This document shows, one piece after another, positions 11,072-22,374 of a stretch of 64,000 nucleotides of DNA (its first letter is position 1; each line of letters begins with the position of its first letter). The stretch is from Boswellia sacra. Lineage: Eukaryota; Streptophyta; Magnoliopsida; Sapindales; Burseraceae. The DNA is taken from assembly GCA_013180625.2 (NCBI GenBank), contig SNVD02014772.1, positions 682,001-746,000 on the forward strand, read 5' to 3'. The notes under the pieces were generated by a model. It was not told where the DNA came from and did no database searches. It was given only the letters and a program-made list of their open reading frames with translations. A program made the position numbers and the translations under genes.

Positions 11072-14000
11072 ATGGCTGGTGAATTTGGACTGTCCTTCAC
11101 GCTTAAGACACCGGATATGGAGCACTACCATGCGGTGATCACAAACATGGCAAGTTGGGACTGTGTACAATGGATCCGGGCGAACTTCAGTGTGAGGCAG
11201 CAGGAGATGTTTCGTGCAACATGTTTCAGATTTATCCTAGACATCCGTCAGCTCTCCTTTCCGTCTCAGTTGGCGCACCACGTGCTTCAGTGAGAGGTTA
11301 ACACCGTGGGGTACGATCAGGAGATGTGGTTCCTTGTTGAAGGTAAAAAAATGGTTTTCAGATACAATGTTGTTACAAATTCATAGTTTTAAACATATGA
11401 CACGGCTAGTTATTTTACTGTACCATAGTTTTCATCTTATGTATTTTTTTTTTCCTTCTTTCCAGGACGACTAATTCGTTTTTCTGCGCACGAGTTCGGT
11501 TTGGTAATCGGATTACGATTTGCTTCCACGGTGCCACCAATACTGACTATGTTGAATCCGTGCCAATTGTTGGATACATACTTCGATGGCATTGACTTGG
11601 AGCTTAGGCATTTCTATCCTAGACTTAGGGACTTGAATGTGTCTCATATGCCAGATAAGGATGCCGTGAAGCTAGCCATGTATTACGTGCTTGAGCGTTT
11701 TTTCATGGCACCGGATAGACGCCGACACGTGTCCCGGACATGGTTGAATTTTGTGGACAGACTGGATGAATTTAATACGTATCCATGGGGTTCGTTGTCC
11801 TATGAAAAGACATTGGGCTCAATGAAGAGGGCTTTGGTTGGGAGGTTAGAAAATTACAAAAGGCGAGCCCAAGCGAAGACAGACCAGGTGGAGAGATATA
11901 ACTTGGAGGGGTGCCCGTATGCCTTTCAGGTACATACTGCTATCCATGAGTGTGAACGTGTTTATTTCTTTTTTGGCCTCTCAAAATTTTAGTACATGTC
12001 ACTAACTAACCTGTTCGATGTAATTAAGGTTTGGTTGTACGAGGTCGTGCCTTACTTTGGCACTAATTTTGGGAGAGTGCCCGAGGACTGCGCTCGGAGG
12101 ATACCACGATTGTTGAAGTGGGAGACAATTAAGACCCTGTCCCAGAACGTTGCCTACAATGATATATTGAGGGTTAGGAGGCTGGTAAGTACGAATCCTC
12201 TGTTACATGAAATTGTCTTGTTTTTTGTTCACCCCACATTAACTGTTTCGCGTGATAGATTATATGTTGACGCAGCTAGGCTGCTCGTCGTTTTAGAGCC
12301 GTCTGAGGTGGAGCAGCAGACGGAGTGGTATATACGGCTCGCTGAAGTAGTTGGCATCCGTAGAGGTGCACATGTGGCCTGGGCAACAGCTGTGGATGCT
12401 CTATTATTGGAGGCGGAGAGCGTTGAGCCACTTCAGACAGAGGGTCCTGCAGCTCCACCTCCGGAGGGACCAGCAGGTCCACATCCTGAGGGCCCATCAG
12501 GTCCACATCAAGAGGGTCCAGCAGGTCCACCCCCTGAGGCTCCTTCAGCTCCACCCCCTGAGGGACCAGCAGCTCCACCTCCGAAGGGTCCATCAGCATC
12601 ACCTCCAGAGGGTCCATCAGCACCTCCTCCGGAGGGTCCATCAGCACCACCTCTAGAGGGACCACCAACTCCACCTCCTGAGCTCTCATCCGCTTCACCT
12701 CCTACTGGCCCTAGTTCCCCTGTTGAGCCGGATGTGGAGCCAGCAATAGACACGGCCAATCCTGACATGGACGTAGGGCCTTTCAGTCCACCGCCAAAGC
12801 CTTTCAGTCGTTCCGAACATCCAGAAGCATCGACGACGGCGTCGGGTCGTGCGACCAGCCACCCAACGCCTATATACGAGGGTCCTCCGAGTTGGCAGGT
12901 ATGTAATGCGAGTTTGCATTAATATTCTTGTCCGTATACATTTGCTGCTTTGTTGGTTAATGAAGACTCTTGTTACAATTCTCATGCAGGTGCCGCCGGT
13001 CCATGACGACTTTCAGAGTACAGTTTTACGTGAACTGGCACTATTACGGGCGGAGAACAAGGAAATGAGTAAGGAGAAAGCTCTTCTCCGCAAGGCTGTT
13101 CTGGACCTTGGTGCCAACTTCGGATACGATGACACAGTACGTTTCAATATTTACATACCGGAATTTGTCATTTCCACACATGCTTAAGCTGATGGTTATG
13201 TTTGGCTGATTTCAGGATTCAGATGCTGATTTCGACGGAGGTTCAGCTGATGATGGTGAAGGTCAGCCGCCCGCGAAACCTGATTCCGTGGACCGGACTG
13301 TTCCTGCAGCCGATGCTCCTCCGACGGCCTTAGTTTCACGCCGAGGTCGCCGCCTCCTTCCAGCAAAGCATAAGCGGAGCCCCTTTGTTTGTCCACCGGG
13401 TAGGAAGAGGCCGAGGGTTCAGCAGCAAAAGGAAGCCGCAGACCACCAGCAGCTACAGTCCGAGGCCCCAGTTGCTCAGCTGGAAGACAATCGATCTCAG
13501 CGGCCATCAGCGGATGTAGGAACTGGTCTCATCTTGTGCCTTCCGGTTCCACTTTTCGACCCACGTGCCCCGATAGTAGAAGTTGACCTGAATGCATTCG
13601 ACACATGGCTGACGGACTACACCAAAACTGATTGCGTTGATTTGGAAGTTTGCAGCGCAGATCGTAAGTTCTTCAAGAAGCTGCTCGGGCCATCACACTG
13701 GCTTGAAGCTGAGGTAGTTTCATACCATCTCCTGCTGTCGAATATTGCGATATACATTTGGATTTAATATTGATAGCAATTATTGTTTTCAGCACATAGA
13801 CAGCTACTTGTGGTTGCTACGGTGCACAGCTCGCGCCAAGACCGGACCTGGTGTCCAGAGGTCTGCTTTCCTGGACACCACTTTTTAGGTACGTAATTCG
13901 TAGACATCTTTATTTCACTTTTTTCACTTGTAATTTCTGATTCCTTCAATGCGCTAACTGAACTCATGAACTTGTAGTTGAAATTGAAGTCGTTGTAGGA

Positions 14001-14613
14001 GCTATACTCGGATAGACTGGACAACATTAGCTGGGTGAATGAGGAGGACATGGTCCAGTATGTCCTGGGACAGATGCCCCTCTCTGGAACACCATGGGTC
14101 GACGTGGACAGGGTGAGAACATTTATATTCACTGAGTTAGTATGTGCCATCTTATTTAAAATATTGTGATTGATTTCCATTTCTATGTTGTCAATTCGTT
14201 TTCAGCTCTATCTCCCAGTTCACCTCACCGATGATCATTGGGTGGCAGCTGAGGTGCAATTGAATCGCCATAATATTTCCATATACGACTCATCTATTGG
14301 TCATACTTCTGCAGACACAGTCATGCAGACAGTCCGGTGCCTCGCTGAGCTACTACCCTGTATGGTGTCAATGGAGGTTTTCGGTATTCCTGACTATCCC
14401 ACAACCCCATTTGACATTATGCGAATCGAGGACGGGGACCAGGTGCCACAGCAAGAGCCTGGGGGAGGGGCATGCGGCGTGTACTGTTTGAAGTACATCG
14501 AGTTCCTAGCGGGGGGCGTTCCACTGACTGAGATTAAGGCATTCCCGGACCTCGAATGGCAGGAGAGAATGATGGTACAACTTTGGCTCAGCCGCGAAAA
14601 CCCACAGGCATAA
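11072..14613 (+). pseudogene. DUF1985 plus Ulp1/C48 SUMO-protease-like protein of the MULE
   Basis: Visible exons are 11072-11342, 11466-11929, 12029-12898 (with a possible further intron from GTAAGT at 12184 to about 12258), 12990-13136, 13216-13713, 13793-13888, about 13999-14112 and 14206-14613. The N-terminal half is the DUF1985 region (FSAHEFGLVIGLRF and the DKDAVKLAMYYVLERF block). A proline-rich linker with about eleven 8-9-residue EGPSAPPP-type repeats follows, then a short Leu-rich stretch, and finally a C48 peptidase domain. That domain keeps His in DDHW, Asp in YDSS, Gln upstream of the Cys, and Cys in GACGVYC. Ulp1-type enzymes cleave SUMO or related conjugates. The frame has a TGA at 11291, where Arg CGA is expected, and a TAG at the exon end 13886-13888. 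In-frame coding-like sequence continues beyond the TAA at 14611 to a TAG near 14806. It is probably non-functional as it stands, although the catalytic exon is clean. Confidence 0.85.
12440..12720 (+). repeat. Coding proline-rich tandem repeat in the protease gene
   Basis: About eleven 24-27-bp units encode variants of EGP(S/A)(A/G)PPP between the DUF1985 and peptidase domains. The DNA repeat is imperfect and stays in frame throughout, so it was expanding while the gene was still under coding constraint. Confidence 0.85.
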
Positions 14614-15009
14614 GAGGCCGCCCCGACCATCACGGTGCCCTATGACCTCGAGGCACTGTTGCCTAGACCTCCTGTGCCTCAGGCGCTGTTGCCTTAATCG
14701 GTAGTGCCTGCTGATGTTGCAGCCACTACTGGGACTGCTGATGATGTGTCAGGGGATGTTATGACCACTATTGCCTATGACGACGTTGATTCAGCAGAGG
14801 TCGAGTAGCAGCTGAGCATGTTGGGACCATGAGATCACCTATTTTTTGTATATATTATGTTTAGTTACACAATTTTTTTTTGTTTATAGTTTCTGGACAC
14901 TAACACATTATTGTATAGTACTTTTTTTTTATAGTCGCACATGGTTACGATGTATAGTTGTATGAAAACTTGTAAATACACATTATTGTATAGTGACATT
15001 TTTTAATGG
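14614..15009. other. Decayed 3' tail of the MULE protease gene
   Basis: The protease frame stays largely open past the stop at 14611 (reading EAAPTITVPYDLEALLP) to another TAA at about 14696, and then to a TAG near 14806. The natural C-terminus was therefore probably longer. From about 14830 the DNA is AT-rich and likely 3'UTR. Confidence 0.45.
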
Positions 15010-15987
15010 GCTAATCACACAGACCTCCCCTGGGTTTTAGCTTAATTTCATTCATAAACACTGTTTACCAATTTTCATTATACGATACCCCTGACTTTTT
15101 TGAAATTAATCATGGACACCCATTCCGTCAGTTTTACCGTTAATTGTATGAAAATAAATGTAATGAATAAGGTAAAAAAAGTCTTTCCACCTAATTAGTT
15201 CTGCTGACCAGTCCCACAGGAGCTGCTCATAGAATCCAAGTGCTCTTCGCTGCCTCCCCTGCACTGCGCACGCTAATAGCAAGAGTTGATTTGAGTTGAG
15301 TTGATGCAAAATGAAGTTTAACATAGCAAACCCAACCACTGGTTGCCAGAACAAGCTTGAGATCGATGACGATCAGAAGCCCGAGCTTTTTTTGATAGGA
15401 GGATCTCCCAGGAATTTAGTATAGATGCTCTGGGTCAGGAATTCAAAGGATATGTTTTTAAGATCATGGGAGGCTGCGACAAGCAATGATTCCCAATGAA
15501 ACTGGGAGTTCTGACTCCTGGTCGTGTTCATCTTTTGCTTCAAAGAGGAACCCCTTGCTTCAGAGGTTATGGAAGGCGCAATGGAGAGCGAAGGAGGAAA
15601 TCTGTTCGTGGATGCATTGTTAGTCAAGATTTGTCTGTATTGAACTTGGTTATAGTTAAGAAGGATGAGAATGATCTACCTGGGTTGACAGACAGTGAAA
15701 ACCCAAGGATGAGGGGTCCAAAGAGGGCATCCAAGATTAGGAAGCTTTTTAGCCTCTCAAAGGAGGATGATGTTCGGAAGTATGTGAACACCTACCGCAG
15801 AACATTCACAACAAAATCTGGCAAGAAAGTTAGGGGTACAATATGATGTCACTTAACGGCAAAACTGACGGAAGGGGTGCCCATGATGAATTTCGAAAAA
15901 GTCAGGGCTACCGTATGATGAAAAGTAACAAACAGTGTTTTTGAATGAAATTAAGTCAAAACCTATGGGGGGTCTGTGTGATAGTAC
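15010..15987. mobile_element. Small Pack-MULE-like element nested in the MULE
   Basis: The left end (GGGCTAATCACACAGACC) and the reverse complement of the right end (CTATCACACAGACC) begin inverted repeats of about 130-140 bp. These run to the GTCAGTTTT(A/G)CCGTTAA block at about 15128-15148 and 15848-15870. The terminal sequence resembles common plant MULE ends. Between the arms lies an intronless piece of an eS6 gene. No clear 9-bp target duplication is visible, so the ends may be off by a few bases or the flanks have decayed. The element has no transposase of its own. Confidence 0.75.
15311..15835 (+). pseudogene. RPS6: Captured 5' part of a ribosomal protein eS6 gene
   Basis: The sequence starts at the eS6 initiator ([13 protein letters not shown]) and runs to the KSGKKV block, about residues 1-138 of the roughly 249-residue plant protein. 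Conserved blocks include [24 protein letters not shown] and SVRGCIVS. A one-base deletion near 15380 shifts the frame, and TGA at 15487-15489 replaces a Gly codon. From 15496 the frame is open for 116 codons before running into the element's right arm. No introns interrupt it, although plant eS6 genes generally have several, so an RNA intermediate or a processed copy is likely. The 100 bases before the ATG may be eS6 5'UTR. It lacks the C-terminal phosphorylated tail and cannot make a working ribosomal protein. Confidence 0.9.
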
Positions 15988-16009
15988 ATATATGTTTCTC
16001 ATGTTTTCT

Positions 16010-17063
16010 AGTCCAAGAACCATTGTATACAATGAATATGCCTAAAGTTTCCATTTCCTGCATGATTGAGACATATCATATCATATAAGTTCCGTGGACA
16101 AAAAATAATTACGAAATTGCTTGCAAAAGTCGAAAAAACGAGTGTTCTGCCAAAACGCTCGACGACGCTCGACATACACACTCGACACTCGACATATGTG
16201 ACACGACACTCGAACTCGACTATCTTTTGCATCCGACACTCGTCAAGTTGTTCACTCGACGCACTTACTTGAATGCTCGACAAAATAGTCTCGACGACTC
16301 TTGAAACACTCGACATGCATGGTTCGAGACATCTACAGGTCGGTTTCCTCTCGTCCGACACTCGACTCTCGACACGCGACACACAAACTTTCGTCGACGT
16401 CGTCAATCCACAGGACCCTCGACGACACTCGAACCTGCGACACTCGAACATAGAATCGACGCAATGCCTAGACACTCGACACCACCATCCGAATTATCGA
16501 GATTCGGTCCGACAAAACTTCTTGACACTCGACGAGACTCGACGACACTCGAAGACAGTCGTCTTCTTCAACCTTCGACTGCGAAAACAGATTTTGGTAC
16601 ACCGACAGCCAATTTCCAGCATTTTTTCACACAGACGGCACTATCTCTACCCTTAGTTCACATACATAACCCATTTTTAAGCTATATAATGCGGTTGTCA
16701 GTTACCAAAGCGATCAATAACGAAAACACTACACATACATGAAATTTTCACGCAATTTACAGAGAGATTAAGGAAATTTGTTCTTACGTTATTTGCTCAG
16801 CTTTAGATGTTGAGGTTGTTTCGGGACAGTGAAGTGAAGTGATTCGATCTGTTACTGGTTTCTTTGTTCTTTGTTTTAGTTTACCGTCTTTCTTCAATTT
16901 CGTCCGAAGAGGGATATGAAATAACAAACGTTTTGGGAAATTATTATAGTACAAGGGTATTTCTGTCTTTTAGACACGAAAGTGTCTATGGGATAAAAAT
17001 TTTTCAGAACGTGTCCATTTTTCAAACAGGCCCCCTAAATTTGTCTATTTTCTCAATTTTCCC
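16010..17063 (-). repeat. MULE right terminal inverted repeat
   Basis: It mirrors the left TIR base for base apart from scattered substitutions and a few small indels. Its inner end repeats, on the minus strand, the transposase start codon (16063-16061) and 18 codons. Any promoter in this repeat would therefore fire leftward, into the eS6 fragment and the antisense strand of the protease gene. Confidence 0.92.
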
Positions 17064-17072
17064 TAATACTTA

Positions 17073-17615
17073 ACCTGCATACAAACACAAATGTCTCGAG
17101 AGCAACCTACTTATCTTCCAACAATCATGGCACATTCATGGTATGTTTACCTCATTACTTTTTTTTTTCAAAGAATAAGGATATCTATATAACTAAATAT
17201 TTTAATGGATTGATTGTATTGGATTTATTTATTTATATTTTCATAGCCAAGATTTAATACACTTATACTGAAATGTTTATTTATTTATTTGACTTTTTAT
17301 CTATTACTTTTTATGTTATATAAGTGTTTGAAATATAATCATATGTTTTTAGTTAAAGTAAGTTACTTTAGTCTCTAAGAAGACAAACAAAATAGAAATT
17401 TTTATAAAATAATTATGTAATTATCTAAAACAATAATAATATTTTAATCTAATTCAAATTATAGAGTAAAATAATTACCATCAATTTTTGGTCATTAGTA
17501 TTTGATAATATAAAATTAATCGTAATATAATATATGAGTTTAAAAAATATAAGGATAAGTTATTTTAAGAGAAAATAAAACTTTAATAATAATAAAGCAG
17601 ATATAGAGTTTCAAT
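17073..17615. other. AT-rich spacer
   Basis: This low-complexity AT-rich DNA lies between the MULE and the repeat that received the hAT element. No gene or defined element is seen. Confidence 0.5.
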
Positions 17616-17694
17616 AAAGATGAGAGAGTTATTTTTATTTTTAGTTTTTATTGAATTTACATTGTTGTTAAGAAGAGAGAAGAGAGGAGCTGAG
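17616..17694. repeat. Left part of the interrupted AT-rich repeat (hAT target)
   Basis: It aligns with the reverse complement of about 5190-5270 up to the hAT insertion point. The last eight bases, GAGCTGAG, are the left target duplication. The remainder of the repeat resumes at 41641. Confidence 0.65.
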
Positions 17695-17989
17695 TAGGGG
17701 TGGGCATTTTTACCTAACCCGAGATGACCCGATCGAGTCTACCTGACCCGAATCGGGTTTGATCGGGTATATGTGTTTTTGTTACCTAAATCGGGTATAA
17801 ATTGCAAGACCCAATTAGTGTCCGATAAAAATCAGATATATATGTCTTTACCCGATGTGGACCCCACCCGACCAATAATTTTCAATTTTAAATAATTTTG
17901 ACATGTGGCAAAATACTATTTGTTGTTTCAATTGTTTAGCATAGGCTCACACACATTATAAGGAGTATATATATCTTCTTTATCCAAAC

Positions 17990-18350
17990 CTTAGCCCCCC
18001 CTCCCCAGTTTCAGAAATGAAAACCTAACCTATTTTGTTGCCTCTCTCTTCCGTCTCCCCTCATTCCTTTCTTGCGAAATCGATCACTGGTCACTATCGT
18101 CGTTGCCACCATCTCGCCTTTTTTTCTCTCATTCCTCCTTAATCTGCCACCTCTCTCTCCCCTCCTTCCTCCTTACGATTTGCAAAACCCTAATCTTTCA
18201 CGCCTCTCTCCCCTCCATTGCTGCCGCTTGCCGTCTCCTTCCTCCGTTTAAGCCAAAATCACTGCTGCCATCTCTTTCCTCTCTCGAAACCAAATCCTTC
18301 TGCTGCCAACTCTGTCACCTAACCTTCGTTGGGTGAGGTTAGTCTCAAAA
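17990..18350 (+). other. Pyrimidine-rich leader-like stretch in the hAT element
   Basis: A CT-rich segment with an open frame (about 18103-18336, Leu/Ser-rich, no recognisable domain) is followed by a GTGAGGTTAG donor-like sequence. It looks like a plant 5'UTR or first exon, either the original leader of the hAT gene or a captured one. I do not call it a protein gene. Confidence 0.35.
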
Positions 18351-18524
18351 TCCTTGTTTTTGCTTGTGAGGTATTACGGAAGAGATTAGAGTAATTTTTT
18401 GTGGTGGATGTACTGAAATCATGGTAGAAAATCAAAGATTTCTAGAGAAGATAAAGTTTATTTTGTAAGAGATGTGCTGAAGCCAATCTGTTTGCCTTGT
18501 TTAGTGCTTAAACCTTGTGATTGT

Positions 18525-19860
18525 TGTTACACAAAATTCGCAAGTATGCGAAATCGAACAAGTAATATAATGGTGAGTGAGTTATCATTCCCATGAGGAT
18601 TGGTTATTAACAACTAAATTTAATCTAACTATGATTTTATTTGAATAATCAAAGTGAGTATTGAATTTAAAGTAATTAACTAACTGATTAACTAAATTGA
18701 ACTACTAAGCAAAGAAATAAGATTCAAACTGAATTGAGATAAAATCAATGGTATTAAACTCTAGGGTATCAGGTTTCACCTAAGTTATCCACTCTATTAT
18801 TCAATCCAATTTAATTAATGTTTATCAGCCTTGTTGCTAACCAATTTCTCTAAGGTATTTGTTATTCTTTTTCAAGCAATAACAATGTATAATTATAGAG
18901 AGAATCATCACATGTTTGTCTCATCTAACAACCTATAATTATCCTTTAAGCACAAGAAATCAAATAAGGTTGCACAAATCACAATTATATTTCTATCTCA
19001 TCTGATTTTGTGGTAAATTATTCAAGGGTAAATGTAAAATTAACTTTTCAGTCTAACTTATATCTCAAATCATGCAATGGTTAGCCAGACCATCACAAGC
19101 ATTGAACACATGAATAACTTACTCAACAAGAAATTGAATAAACATCAAAATTTTGAATTGAAATAATAGAGTATCAAGCTTGGCTACATCCTAACCCTAG
19201 AAAAAGGGATTTAGTTCATAATGTAAGGAAAATTAACATAAGAAAATCGAATAGCATTTATAGATTACAAAGAAGAAAGAAAACTTAGGGAACTTGAAGA
19301 TTCCTTAATGATTCTCCTTAAATTGAGCCTCCAAGGGTTGTGGATTGCTTCCTTGCCTCCTAAGTACCTCTAATGATGCCTCTGTTACTCTAAAGAAGAT
19401 CTAAAATACGCCTATTTATATTTTACCAAAGAAAGAAGTCAAATTCAAGCTGAAAGAGAAATCTTAAAAATTTTCAGAATTGACATTACGCAGGAATGCA
19501 GATACAGTGGCACGGAAGCGCCAATTCATTAGTTTGCACTGCTTCTTGTTCTTGGTCTTGCACTGTTACGCTAACTGGCTGGCATGGGAGCGCCAAATCT
19601 ATGATTTGGAATTTATTTTAATGCATTCTGCGCTGCTGAGCCAACTGCTTTGTGCAAGAGCGCCATCTTTTGGTTTTAGTGATCCAGACTTTTCCTTTTT
19701 TTTGGCCTGATTTATCCTAATTTTGATGTGCTTTATTAGGAATCAAATTCCATCTCAAAGAATCTATATTTAATTAAAATAACACATTATTTTCTCCTTA
19801 TTTTACTCAAAAATTAATCAAAAGTTAAATTTAAGTGTTAATAAATACAAATCACTAACA
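18525..19860 (-). repeat. Element A LTR (3' LTR in element orientation)
   Basis: It matches 39588-40928 almost end to end, with scattered substitutions and small indels. The purine tract adjoining it (minus-strand AAGTTTGGGGGCATT, 19861-19874) marks this as the downstream LTR. It contains three GCGCA-type motif blocks at about 19488-19680. Confidence 0.93.
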
Positions 19861-20500
19861 AATGCCCCCAAACTTAACATTTGGCTAGTCCTCGAGACAA
19901 AAACAATCAATAACATAAAACAAGTATCGTTAGATCAAAAATTGTCCATGTCAAATCAAACTTGTTATTTATCATTGCAATTAACCTTAAAGATTGCATC
20001 ATTGATAATTCAAAAGAAATTTCAAATTCGCAAAACTCATCTAAGATCCTCCTCAACATCAGTTAAGTCCAATTTCAATTCCTTGAGTGTGTGTGCTGAA
20101 TCAATCTCATATCATTGAATGTACTTCAAATGAGATTATGTAACAAAATGAGTCAAACATAACATTCATGTGTTTTATAAAACTGAGACTCCATAAGCTT
20201 ACTAGTCATGCTACTCTCTACTAATGTAGATCAACTCAACATCAAATATCAAATAAGACTTTTCAAAGCTTGTAATGTATGGCTAGGGCAATAAGGGTAT
20301 GGAAAGAAGTTTAATTTTCTTGGTTTAATGTATTCATGAAGCATAAGCTCTTTCAAACCTTCATAAAATTTCCTTTTTCACTACGTTATATCTTTGATAA
20401 ACCGCCATAAATCGAATCTGACCGCCCTTTGTTATGTTTAAACATCAATTTAATATTGCAATCACCCTCACCTTGTCAACTCTTTTGACTTGTTTGCAAG

Positions 20501-20543
<43 letters not shown>

Positions 20544-20826
20544 TTTCTTTTTAATAATTCTGGATAGTGTAATGTTGATTCTCTTAAACTTTCTTTTTAG
20601 TTCGTGCAACAAGCTTTCAGCTAGTAACTTCGAAGCCAGTTGGCCTTAGGGTACTAGATGTTAAGACATCCCAAAGAGCTTACTTGCTTAAATTAAAAAG
20701 CCTACAAAATCAACTTATCCAGTTTTTTTTTTTTTAATAGAATGAGGAGAACAATGCAAATATTTGAAGGCAAACATGACGAACTAAGCTTCACTCAACT
20801 CAACACATAATTTTAACATTCCATAT
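19861..20826 (-). other. Element A 3' non-coding region, interrupted by element B
   Basis: This is the segment between the 3' LTR and the insertion point of element B, which continues at 28039. It begins with the polypurine tract and includes a CT microsatellite. No coding sequence is recognised. The target duplication CATAT of element B ends it at 20822-20826. Confidence 0.7.
20503..20542. repeat. CT microsatellite
   Basis: About nineteen CT dinucleotides with one interruption, inside the 3' non-coding region of element A. Likely length-polymorphic. Confidence 0.9.
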
Positions 20827-22374
20827 TGAAACATCAAAAAATAGGATTATCTCCCAAGTATGCGAGTGTTAAAATAATAAATCCGGTGAGATTGGGGTCG
20901 ATCCACGAGGAAGGGGATTTAGCAGTATAAACTATAAGGTAAGCAAATATAATATGAATAATTCAAAGAAATGGCAAGATAATATCAACAAATATAAGTA
21001 AAGATGGTAGGCAGCACTACCGACCAATCAAATGTAAAACAAAAATAAAAGATGGTAAAACCATCCATGGAAATAGGAGGGAAAACCTACCATAGCACAA
21101 AGAACAAGTTCATAAACAATAAATGAGAATAATTAAAATACACAAGTAAGAGGAATTAATACAATAATATTGAAAGTTAAGGTTAGGGGATCTGCCCTTG
21201 ATATATCAAATAAGGATAATGAACCTAATTATAACTCAATTGGAATCCACACATCAAGGAGGTTCCAATTGGAAGGTATGTCATTTAAGTCCATTTTGGT
21301 TATATGAATTATATTTGTTTCATTAACAATATTTATACCACTTCGTGTAAATGGGTTCAAGCATCCAATGTGCCAATCACTATATGTCTATAATAAATCA
21401 AGGTTCCTAACTAGACTTGCGTCAGTAAGGAAGAACTATACGACATCTAGAAAGGATCCAAGCATTTGATATACCAAGGATTGTCTACAATGGATCAAGA
21501 CCTCCACTTTACGAGTGGTGTCAAGATTGGTTCGGGAAATAAATATAAATCATATAAAATAAATAACAAAAGATTATGATTATGAAGTGCATATCAAAGG
21601 GTTAGAGAATCCTTATTCTTATATCAAGGGTTTCACCCTTTCACCTTAGCAAAAGAAAATTTAGCAAGACATTATCAAAGAAAGAAAACAAATTGAAAAA
21701 AAAAAAAGAAGATTTATTAGTAACATTAAAACACAAGAGAGAAAAATACAATAATAAGAGATCCCAACCAAGGCCAAGATGCCATAATGGGTCACAAGAC
21801 ACCTCTATTTATAGATACATTCTGGGGCAAACTTGTCAAACTATAAAGGGACAATTTTAAAATATCTTGTTGACAATTTGATCATCATGTGCATCAAATT
21901 TGACCACTGATTACGGCACTGAATTATTTAGAATTTTGACCATATATCTTCATAAAAGTTGTAAATATTTCTCTCAGCTTTCTAGAACATCTTGATTCAT
22001 ACGATTTAGGTATGTATATCAAGAGATATGGTCAAAATACAGAGGCATGGTCAGGCTAGTTCAAAACTGCAGATGGGTTCACTTTAAGCCCATTTTCGGT
22101 CCACTAAGAGCCCGAATCTCATGATGCTTGCGAAATGTGATCTTGTAGATAATTTAATCACCTTTCCAACAAATTAAGAGTTGCACCATTCTGATCTTTA
22201 AATAGAAAGTTATGCCCATTTTACCGAACTCGTAACAAAAACCAAAATTAAGATGAAGTTAATTCAAAAGATGCAAAGACTACAAATATGCTTAAATGGA
22301 GGAATTTAATGACACTATTAATATAATGTGATGAATTAAGCTCTTATTAAACACACATATTTAAGTGTTCATCA
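20827..22374 (-). repeat. Element B LTR (3' LTR)
   Basis: It matches 26501-28033 through its whole length with frequent substitutions. A purine tract on the minus strand (from TTATTGGGGCGTG) adjoins it at 22375. Confidence 0.9.

Larger units (their letters stand above)
5850..17063 (+). mobile_element. Mutator-like element (MULE) with long TIRs carrying transposase and ULP-protease genes
   Basis: This is a complete 11,214-bp element. The 9-bp sequence TAATACTTA lies directly outside both ends (5841-5849 and 17064-17072), the target-duplication length expected of Mutator superfamily elements. The TIRs are about 1,055 bp and differ by only a few percent by eye. Inside, left to right, are a MURA-type transposase gene, a TIR-like segment plus minisatellite, a second TIR-like segment, a DUF1985/Ulp1-protease gene, and a nested small element with an eS6 fragment. 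MULEs with Ulp1-like second genes are known in plants (the Kaonashi group in Arabidopsis, and others in melon), so the gene content is precedented. The duplicated internal TIR pieces are less usual. With a broken transposase it should depend on a transposase supplied in trans. Confidence 0.93.

Noticed and set aside
12276..12768. Long minus-strand frames opposite the protease linker
   Set aside because: They are shadows of the proline-rich repeat (poly-GGP-type complement) on the coding strand.
15106..15627. Minus-strand frames over the eS6 fragment
   Set aside because: They are shadows of the eS6 coding strand. The plus-strand homology is clear.
18103..18336. A 77-codon Leu/Ser-rich frame in the hAT element considered as a signal-peptide-like gene
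   Set aside because: It is produced by CT-rich leader-like sequence, with no domain and no downstream exon evidence.
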